A stretch of 64,000 bases of DNA from the NCBI RefSeq assembly GCF_002950945.1, contig NZ_CP012673.1:13507501-13571500 (forward strand). Direction: 5' to 3'. The stretch is from Sorangium cellulosum. GTDB taxonomy: Bacteria > Myxococcota_A > Polyangia > Polyangiales > Polyangiaceae. Below, piece by piece: positions 6,429-15,500 of the stretch; within the stretch, counting starts at the first letter, position 1; every line of letters starts with the position of its first letter. Below the pieces are notes generated by a model. That model saw nothing but the letters and a program-made list of their open reading frames with translations, was not told where the DNA came from and did no database searches. Position numbers and translations under genes: made by a program.

Positions 6429-9029
6429 TCATCGCGTGGCATATGGATTCGGCGGGTGAATAACTACGTTCAAATGGACACCTTGCTTCTCGGCTTCTTT
6501 CCTGAACTTCTCGTCGCTACTGACTGTCCGTATGCCCAGCTTATCACCCGTGCCGAAGGCAATCCTGTCAACGGGACCCAGAATTTCCTGCTTCTTTTTC
6601 GACGGCGCCTGAAGATTCATCACGCGGGCCGACGGATCGTTAGGGATCACCGTGACACGCGCGAGCAGCGCGGCCGCAAGAGTCTTCTCGGTAGCTCCGG
6701 CAACCTTGATGGGGCCCGCCAGAAATTCATTTATCACAGCCTGCGTCGCCACCAGATTCTTGTCCGCCAGAAATAGATTTACGCCGGCTGTTAGCCACGG
6801 GTCTCGTAGCGAGGACGCTGCAATCAGTGTCCCCGTATCAAGGTTCACTGTCTCGCGTGTCTGACGTCGTTTCTCCTCATCGTCCTGAGGCTGAGGCTGC
6901 GATTCCGGCTGGGGCGGAGACGGAGACGGCGTCGGAGACGGCGCCGGAGACGGAGACGGCGTCGGAGATGCAGACAAAGATAGTGACGGAGATGTACCTC
7001 CGATCTCTACGATAGGAGTGGGAAGGGTGTCACGAAGATGCCGTTGCACAGGGAACGCCGCGTCTGTGGACGGCATGCCCCACGGATTTCCATAGCGGGC
7101 AATGGAAGCCGAGCGTTGCATGTAGATGTTCGTCATCAAGGCCATGCTACCCAAGACGCCGGCCGCATAAGCTGCCACCGCGCCGCTGGACAGGCCTAGC
7201 TCTACCGCCGATGCCCCGACCGCTGCGGCCTTTGGGCCAGCAGCCGCCGCTGCTCCTGAGATCACCTCCGCAGCTCCCCATCTCGCCGCAGCGCGCGCGA
7301 GCGCCGACTGCGCAGCCTCGGCAATCTGAGGAGGGACAATCTTCGGCACCGGTTGCTTCCCCGTCGGATCGGTCAGTATTACGGGATTTGATCGCACGTA
7401 GCGATACAGATTCGTCCCGTCCACCATCCCCGCCGGATCCGCGCTCGCCCACCTCCCCAGCCACGGCGCGTAGTACCGCGCCCCGTGATAGTACAGCCCC
7501 GTCTCCTCGTCCTTCTCCTTGCCCGTGTACCGGTACCGCTTGCGGCTCACCTCCACCGCGCTGCTGGCCGACCAGTACGCCGTCGTCCCGTACGGGTGAT
7601 ACTCCTCGTAGCCGATCACGAGCCCCGCGCCGTCGACCTCCAGCGAGGCCGACCCGAGGTGGTTGTCGAGCTGGTAACGCACCCGCGGCGTCACGGTGAA
7701 CGGCCCCGAGGTGTCGACCGTCTTCGTCTCGACCATCGCCACCCGCCGCGCGCCATCCATCACGTGCAGCGTCTGTCGCTCGAGCACGAGCCCCGTCGCG
7801 TCGCGCTTGCGGTAGACCTCGTAGCCGCCAACGTAGATGCGCTCCTCGATGATCCCGCTGTGCTCCCAGACCTTGCGCACGCGCTGCCCGGCGGCGTCGT
7901 AGGTGTAGTAGACGACGCCGCCGCCGCCGAGGTTGGTGCTCCGCACGTGGTCGTTCTCATCCCACGTGAGCGCTGCGATGTGCGGCATGGCCGTCATGTT
8001 GCCGTGGGCGTCATGGGCATACGTGCGGCTGTACGGCCCGTCCACAGGATCCCCCGGCATGGAGGTGCTCACGAGCCGGTTGCTCGTCGCCTCGTAGGCG
8101 TACCGCCGGATCCAGGTGCCCGCGCCGGCGTGATGCTCCATCCGCAGGAGGTTGCCGACGGCGTCGTAAACGTACTTCTCGGTGTAGTTCCTGAGCGCCT
8201 GCGCGTCATTCGGATGCGGCAGGGCCTGGATCAGCAGGTCGTTCTGATCGCGCTGCACGTCGGCGAGCCCGCCCGCGTGCTCTCGCCCCGTCGCCTCGAT
8301 CAGCCGATAGTCCGCGTCGTAGACGTACTGCGCGTTCGGTGACACCACGTCGTTGTTGAAGAACACCGTCTGCCGCGCGCTGTCCTTGATCTCGACGATG
8401 TTCCCGACGGCGTCGTACGTGTACGTGAGGTTCTGGAGAACGGCGCCATTCGAGCCGCGCGTCGTCCGGAGGCGCGCGAGCCGGAAGGTGAGCGGATCGT
8501 ACGTGTACTCCGTGGACGTGTTGTTGCCGTAGTCGATCCGCTCTCGCTGGCCCTTCGCGTCGTAATCGATGTCTTCAACGAACGTCGTCCACGCCCCCCG
8601 GACGTACACCTCGATGTGCTGGAGCAGGCCCGCCTCGTTGTACGTGGGCTCGATCTCGCTCCCATCCGGCGCGGTCATGCTCGTCGGGCGGTTCAGCGCG
8701 TCGTACGCCGTCTGCGTGTCGAAGCTCTCGGCCTCGAGCAGCGGCTCGGCCGCGGCGGCGATGGCGGTCACATCCGTGAGCGCCGCAAGGACCGACCAGT
8801 CGGCGCCAGCATGCACCTCGCTGCGCAGCCGGCGCGACGCCTGCAGCAGGTTGCCCTTGAAGTCGTACGCCTGGCTCGTCACCACACACGCACCATCATA
8901 CACCTGGTACACCTGCCCGCGCAGGTTCAGTACGGAGCGAGGCGTCACTCTCTCGGCTTTGCGAGCGCCTCGGCCCCATGCAGGCAAGCGCCCCATCACC
9001 CGCGATGCCGTCACAACTTGATCCACCAA
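6429..9029 (-). CDS. displaced Rhs core cassette 2 with PIN-like nuclease tip
   Basis: 866 codons in an open frame, but no real start: the first codon used is a GTG with no ribosome site, and the first 34 residues are unrelated to Rhs. From N-L-R-G-Q (about residue 35) to about residue 555 it is almost identical to the TcB-TcC core, including G-K-E-K-D-E-E-T-G-L-Y-Y and the R-W-x-S-A-D-P / L-T-D-P-T-G protease region. After the expected self-cleavage point (about 556) come an Ala-rich hydrophobic helix pair, a Pro/Ser/Glu linker and a C-terminal domain of about 130 residues. That domain has PIN-like acidic residues in V-N-L-D-T-G, I-N-E-F-L, G-P-V-D-R-I and S-S-D-E-K-F. PIN domains are RNases. 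It lacks the SpvB and TcB parts and is probably silent until recombined into the full-length gene. Confidence 0.8.
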   Translation of the reverse strand: MVDQVVTASRVMGRLPAWGRGARKAERVTPRSVLNLRGQVYQVYDGACVVTSQAYDFKGNLLQASRRLRSEVHAGADWSVLAALTDVTAIAAAAEPLLEAESFDTQTAYDALNRPTSMTAPDGSEIEPTYNEAGLLQHIEVYVRGAWTTFVEDIDYDAKGQRERIDYGNNTSTEYTYDPLTFRLARLRTTRGSNGAVLQNLTYTYDAVGNIVEIKDSARQTVFFNNDVVSPNAQYVYDADYRLIEATGREHAGGLADVQRDQNDLLIQALPHPNDAQALRNYTEKYVYDAVGNLLRMEHHAGAGTWIRRYAYEATSNRLVSTSMPGDPVDGPYSRTYAHDAHGNMTAMPHIAALTWDENDHVRSTNLGGGGVVYYTYDAAGQRVRKVWEHSGIIEERIYVGGYEVYRKRDATGLVLERQTLHVMDGARRVAMVETKTVDTSGPFTVTPRVRYQLDNHLGSASLEVDGAGLVIGYEEYHPYGTTAYWSASSAVEVSRKRYRYTGKEKDEETGLYYHGARYYAPWLGRWASADPAGMVDGTNLYRYVRSNPVILTDPTGKQPVPKIVPPQIAEAAQSALARAAARWGAAEVISGAAAAAGPKAAAVGASAVELGLSSGAVAAYAAGVLGSMALMTNIYMQRSASIARYGNPWGMPSTDAAFPVQRHLRDTLPTPIVEIGGTSPSLSLSASPTPSPSPAPSPTPSPSPPQPESQPQPQDDEEKRRQTRETVNLDTGTLIAASSLRDPWLTAGVNLFLADKNLVATQAVINEFLAGPIKVAGATEKTLAAALLARVTVIPNDPSARVMNLQAPSKKKQEILGPVDRIAFGTGDKLGIRTVSSDEKFRKEAEKQGVHLNVVIHPPNPYATR
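7380..8935. repeat. Rhs core repeat, copy 2 (direct repeat of 10518-12073)
   Basis: About 1.55 kb of near-identical DNA lies at a constant offset of 3138 bp from the copy within the TcB-TcC gene, for example GTCGACCTC at 7632 and 10770 and GCGTCGTAAACG at 8161 and 11299. No net indels were seen at the points compared. Same orientation, so crossing over would delete the intervening 3138 bp. Confidence 0.9.
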
Positions 9030-9175
9030 GCGGCGACGAGTCGCACTTTCGAGAACCGACGGCGCTGACGCCGCTGAATCTGATCCCTGAGTACGAGACC
9101 GCCACCGTCTTTCCGATGCAGGATCGCGGTGGCAGAAACGGATCTTCCCGATTCAGTTTTTCGATTCCAGATTTT

Positions 9176-9544
9176 TCATTTCGGCTCGCGATGGTTACGT
9201 TCCCACTCCTTCAGCTCTTGAGCTGGATCTGGGAAGACGTTTTTTTGTGCTGCGATGATCTCATCGGCCTCGAGCGGCTCCACGATCTCGTTACCAGTCG
9301 CAATGAGCTCGTCGACGCCCTCCGGTACGAACCGGATCTCATGATTCCGGTGTTGAATGAGGAAAGCCTCAATCGCTCTACCAAAGAAATCATCTCGTTT
9401 GTGCCACCGCATGTTGACCCTATCGAAGACCCCATCAAGTGTAGTGCTCTCCAACGGCGTCCCGCTCTCGTCTCGCCAGTAAATTTTCCCCATCTCAAGA
9501 GAACGCTTGCAGTCCACGCAGACCAACTCATATCCGATTCCCAC
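9176..9544 (-). CDS. immunity-protein candidate for the TcB-TcC tip
   Basis: The start is placed at the GTG at 9544, immediately after the TAA of the toxin gene (9546-9548), because GGAGG sits 7 nt upstream inside the toxin's last codons. An upstream in-frame ATG at 9568 overlaps the toxin and has no such site. This gives 122 residues: V-G-I-G-Y-E-L-V-C-V-D-C-K near the start, a CxxC pair, then an acidic, aromatic-rich body with W-H-K-R-D-D-F-F-G-R-A-I-E. The family was not recognised. Size, acidity and translational coupling fit a cognate immunity protein. Confidence 0.6.
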   Translation of the reverse strand: MGIGYELVCVDCKRSLEMGKIYWRDESGTPLESTTLDGVFDRVNMRWHKRDDFFGRAIEAFLIQHRNHEIRFVPEGVDELIATGNEIVEPLEADEIIAAQKNVFPDPAQELKEWERNHREPK

Positions 9545-9545
9545 G

Positions 9546-12500
9546 TTATCTCCTCCCGAACGTGACATCCATGTTGAGTGTGATTAGTCTTACCGTTGCG
9601 CCCTGCGGCACCCATCCCTTTCGGACGGCTTCTCTATACCCACTGATTGCGCCCACATTGCTCAGCGGGCTTTGCCTGAGATCCATAATGGCGTTCGGCG
9701 CTTGGCGCATGGCCTTGCGGATCCGCTTTGCAACGTTACTTGAGTTGCCGGTCGTTTGCTGCTTCAGTTCGAAGCGTCCGATCGGTATACCACCCGCTGA
9801 CACATTCAGATCAGCCCCCTCCGTGCCTAACCCGGCCAATCTTACGTCGTAACCTTTGCTGACGAAGAACTCTTGGGCGAAAGACCGCTCGCCGGGTGAG
9901 GCTGGTGCAATTTCCGTCAAAGTGCCACGGACAGTGACGAGTCCACCCACTCCGGCTCCAAACGGGCCTGCAGTCGGAACCGGGCGGTAGCCACCAGCCG
10001 GATCCCGCTCGATCGGACCCGGTATGATCGCCCCCTTAGGTCCAGTTAGACGCGGTGGCAGCACGCCCTGCCTCTCAAGCGCCACCTGGATCTTGATCCC
10101 ATCACCATGGATGCTCGCATCCTTCGCCTCGAGAGACTCGATCTCGGCCTCGATCCTTTCTTTGGCTGCTTCACCTTCGACGAGGACGGCCTCTACTGAA
10201 CCATATCGAAGGTGCCGCGCAGCCGCCTCTCGAAGCTCTCTCTGGTCGGGTGGAATGGACGACAGCTCCGCCGCCCGTCGGACTTTCTCCATATCGCCGG
10301 CGAGCGGGTGCTCCGGACGGATCTCCTGGACCGGGAGAGCGGGCGCCTTCGTTACCTTTACGGGGGTCTTCTTGGCCTCCGCCAGCTGTGCCTTCTTTTC
10401 CTTTTCCGTGGCGATCTTGAGCCCCAGGTCCGCCGCGTTCACCTCGTTGATCCGCTGAAGCGCCTCAAGCCCGTAGTTCGGTTCGTCTCCCTGCATCCCA
10501 TTCGGATCCCGCAGCCGAACCGGATTCCCTCTCACATATGCATATAGATTCGGGCCATCCACCATCCCCGCCGGATCCGCGCTCGTCCACCTCCCGAGCC
10601 ACGGCGCGTAGTACCGCGCCCCGTAGTAATAGAGCCCCGTCTCCTCGTCCTTCTCCTTGCCCGTATACCGGTACCGCTTCCGGCTCACCTCCGCGGCGCT
10701 GCTGGCCGACCAGTACGCCGTGGTCCCGTACGGGTGGTACTCCTCGTAGCCGATCACCAGCCCCGCGCCGTCGACCTCCAGCGAGGCCGACCCGAGGTGG
10801 TTGTCGAGCTGGTAGCGCACCCGCGGCGTCACGGTGAACGGCCCCGAGGTGTCGACGGTCTTCGTCTCGACCATGGCCACCCGCCGCGCGCCATCCATCA
10901 CGTGCAGCGTCTGTCGCTCGAGCACCAGCCCCGTCGCGTCGCGCTTGCGGTAGACCTCGTAGCCGCCAACGTAGATGCGCTCCTCGATGATCCCGCTGTG
11001 CTCCCAGACCTTGCGCACGCGCTGGCCGGCGGCGTCGTAGGTGTAGTAGACGACGCCGCCACCGCCGAGGTTGGTGCTCCGCACCTGGTCGTCCTCATCC
11101 CACGTGAGCGCTGCGATGTGCGGCATGGCCGTCATGTTGCCGTGGGCGTCGTGGGCATACGTGCGGCTGTACGGCCCGTCCACAGGATCCCCCGGCATGG
11201 AGGTGCTCACGAGCCGGTTGCTCGTCGCCTCGTAGGCGTACCGCCGGATCCAGGTGCCCGCGCCGGCGTGATGCTCCATCCGCAGGAGGTTGCCGACGGC
11301 GTCGTAAACGTACTTCTCGGTGTAGTTCCTGAGCGCCTGCGCGTCATTCGGATGCGGCAGGGCCTGGATCGGCAGGTCGTTCTGATCGCGCTGCACGTCG
11401 GCGAGCCCGCCCGCGTGCTCTCGCCCCGTCGCCTCGATCAGCCGATAGACCGCGTCGTAGACGTACTGCGCGTTCGGTGACACCACGTCGTTGTTGAAGA
11501 ACACCGTCTGCTGCGCGCTGTCCTTGATCTCGACGATGTTCCCGACGGCGTCGTACGTGTACGTGAGGTTCTGGAGGACGGCGCCATCGGAGCCGCGCGT
11601 CGTCCGGAGGCGCGCGAGCCGGAAGGTGAGCGGATCGTACGTGTACTCCGTGGACGTGCCGTTGCCGTAGTCGATCCGCTCTCGCTGGCCCTTCGCGTCG
11701 TAGTCGATGTTGTCAACGAACGTCGTCCACGCCCCCCGGACGTACACCTCGACGTGTTCGAGCAGGCCCGCCTCGTTGTACGTGGGCTCGATCTCGCTCC
11801 CATCCGGCGCGGTCAGGCTCGTCGGGCGGTTCAGCGCGTCGTACGCCGTCTGCGTGTCGAAGCTCTCGGCCTCGAGCAGCGGTGCGGCCGCGGCGGCGAT
11901 GGCGGTCACATCCGTGAGCGCCGCAAGGGCCGACCAGTCGGCGCCAGCATGCACCTCGCTGCGCAGCCGGCGCGACGCCTGCAGCAGGTTGCCCTTGAAG
12001 TCGTACGCCTGGCTCGTCACCACACCCGCACCATCATACACCTGGTACACCTGCCCGCGCAGGTTGCGCTGCAGCGCTTCCGGATGCACTTCGCCGTGGA
12101 CCACGCGCCTGACCAGGCGCTCGGGCTCGCCGTCGAGGACCAGCCACATGTGGGTCGGACGATGTAGGACATCGTAGGTATAGCGACGGTTCTGTCTCCT
12201 GCCGTTGTAGCTGCGTACCGGCTGATTGCCAATATCGACGACCTCCAGGCGCTCTCCACCGTCCCGGCTCGCCCTGTGAAAACACCGCCCGAGGACGTCA
12301 AACCGCTCCGCGACCGCCTCCACACCGCGCGCGTCGACCACGCGGAGCACATTGCCCGCCACATCGAGCTCGCTGCGTGTCTCGTAGGGGGGGGCGTCCA
12401 CCCCCCCGATCCTGTTGCGGGCCACGGTCAAAAAGGCACGTCCGAGCGCATCGAGGTGCGTGGCCGTCGGTGTATCCGCATGATCGAGCGTGAGCGTCGC

Positions 12501-15500
12501 GGCCCGCTGCTCCGCGGGGCTCGCCGAGCCCGACTGCCGCTCGGACAGCCAGCGCGTGCCCACGACAGCATCGTTCTGATCGAACGTCCGTGTGAGCCAG
12601 GCGTCGACCTCCACCCGGGATTCGGTGCCGTCGGGAAGCTCCGTGCGGACGACGCGATCGAGCGGGTCGTAGTGAATGACGGGGGTGACGCCCCATTCCA
12701 CGAGGTCCGCTTCGTCCTCGTACTCCGCGGTGGAGCTGAAGAACGGCTCGAACTGCTTGACCGGATTGCCCTTGTTGTTGAAGACCGTGCGGCCCGTCCC
12801 GACCCAGCGGGCCGCCACGGGCCCGATCACGAGCGCGCCGTTCGCGTCGCGCACGAGGGCGCCTTGGCCATCGCGGAGCGGCGCATCGCCGGGCTCGGCC
12901 TGAACCTTCTGCATGACCACGCGACCGAAGCCGTCGCAGTAAGCGAAGCTCTCTTGAAACGGCGTGCTGGGGCTGTTGCTATGATGCACCTCGCGCGTGA
13001 ACGTGTGCACGAAGACCGGCTTGTGCTCGACCTGCCAGCGAAGAATATCGTATTCAACGCGCGACGTCGGGTGATCCAGAGTGTCGCCCTCGTTCGCGCC
13101 GGCTTTGCCCATCACGGCGCTGCGGACCACCATGCCGAGCGCGTCGAAGGCGACGGCGTAGCGGTTGAGGTTCGGGTCGGTGATTCGCCACGGGGCAAGG
13201 ACGCGGTAGTCGTTCTCGGCCTGGACCTGATTGTTCAGCGGATCGAGCGTGGTCTCCATGAGCAGCGCAAAGCCGTCGTACGTGACGAAGGAGCGCGCGC
13301 CGAACGGATCGACCGCCTCGACGGGCAGGTAGAAGCGCGCGGGATCGAAGATGAGGCGGCCGCTCGCTGCCCAGTACCCCCCGTCGCGCTGGACGTAACG
13401 CCCCTCGGACAACAACACCGCAGGATCGAACGCCGTCGCGCTCATCTGCCCAGAATGAACCACGATCTCGCTCACGAGCCCCGGCGTCAGCGCAAGCTCG
13501 TAACGCTCGTAAGGCAGCGCCAGCGACTCAATTTCACCAGGCGTCAAGGGTCCGGTGAGGTCGTTCTTGTAAAATACCTGCTGACCTCGCTGGATCAGGC
13601 GGCGCTGGACCGAAAGGCCAGTCGTCGTGCCCTCGTAGGGCACATCGTCGCCCGGATCGAGCACATCCAGGACACCCGTCCCATCGTCATCGTGGAGCGC
13701 GGAGAGCGCCACCAGGCCCTGACCGGCGAGCGGCAACGTCAGCCCGGTGAGTTCGAAGAGCCGCTCTCCGTGGTGCACGCCGACCCGGTACCACGTGTGC
13801 TCGGCTGCCTTGTTGATGTAGTCGGCCTCGGCCAGCGTCGCCCACGCGCGCTGCTGCTCCGGCTCTCCCGTGGCGCGCGCGTATGCGATCGACACCTTGC
13901 GCGTGACGTTGCCAAAGTCGTCGACCTCGATCACGAGATCGTGCGCGACACGCGGGTCGTCGCTCTTGCGCTCGCTGTGAATGAGGACGCGCTCTCGCTC
14001 ATGCATCATGAACACGCCGTGCCGCGTTCCCTTGCTCGCTTGAAGGCGCCTGACCTCGAAGCTCTGCTCGGTCGTGAGATACGGGATCCCCGCCTTCTCC
14101 GTACCGTCCTCGGCATAGACCTCTTGATGCAGCAGGCTCCCGCGCAGCGCTCGCGCCGCTTCGCGCTCGTCCTGAATGGACATGTCCTGCGGGAGCACGG
14201 TGTCCGGCAAGAGCAAGGCGGCCGGCCCCTCCTGGAAGTATTCTCGCTTCAGCTCCCGTTCCAGCCGCTCTTTTTCGAGCCACGCGCCCGTGTGATACCA
14301 GCTCACCGTGCGCACCGGCGCCTGAAAGAGCTCGGCGCCGGGGGCTCCGACCGTGAACTCCTCCGCGTCGCGCTGCTCGACGCGAGCAAACCCACGAAAT
14401 TCGCGCTCCACGCCGTCGAAGAAGCCGTGTCGATAACGATACGTCGTCACGAGCCGGGTCCTCGAGATGGCGTCGACGCGCTCGACGTGATCGACCACAT
14501 GCACCGGGAACGGGAGGCGCGTGAGCCACTGGACGCCGGCGGCCTTGTCCTCCAGATAGAACTTCGTCGACGGCGCGTAGCGGATCGTCGTCTCTGCGCC
14601 GAGGTTGTTGACGACCGAGCGGAGCAGGTGCGGCTTCGTGCCCCCCATCAGGTCCACGTAGAAGAGGGAGCGCGCGGTGGGGAGCGGCGACGACCAGACC
14701 AGGCACGCGGTGCCCTGGCCGAGCAGATCGACGATCCCGAGCTGGACGACGCTGTCCACCGGCGGCAGCGCGTGGATCGGCACGGGCGCGGAGAGGCGAT
14801 TGCCGGACTCGTTCAGGTAGAGGGCGATGCCGCTCCTCCCCAGATAGAAGATGTCGCTGGTGCCCGACCCGTCGACGTCGCCGAAGCGGATGCGCCGCGC
14901 GTCGAACTCGTCCACGGGCGCGAAGACGGGGCTGTTCTCCAGCGTGACCTTCTTGCCGAAGCGCCCGTAACCGAGGTTGGGCCAGTAGCAGACCTCGCCG
15001 TTGCGAACGCGGACGATGTCGACGAGCCCGTCGCCGCTCATGTCCGCGAGCTGAATGCTCTGCTCCGGGTCCGCGAACACGACCGCCGGCCCGCGCTCGT
15101 CGTCGTCCGGGTAGACGACGCGGTGGGCCTCGCCGAAGCCCTGCTTCGCCTTCGAGTGATACCAGACGAAGGCGTGGTCCTCGGTGATCAGCAGATCCGC
15201 GAGGCCGTCGCCGTCGAGGTCGATGAAGCGCAGGTTCGGGTCGTTCCAGTCGAGGTTCGGCAGCGACTCGAACGTCCGGAGCGCCTCGAAGCCGCCCTCC
15301 GGCGTGCTCGAGAAGTAGCCGGAGAGCGGCGCGCCGTAGGCGACCAGATCGAGCTGGCCATCTCCACCGAGGTCCTCGAGCTGCTGAGCTCCCCCCGCGA
15401 GCGAGCTCGGCGAGGGCAAGGCGGAGAGGGTGCGTGGCGCTTCCAGCTTGCCTTGCCCGCGGTTCGCCTTGTAGTACCACGCCGAGCCCTGGTCGATGAG

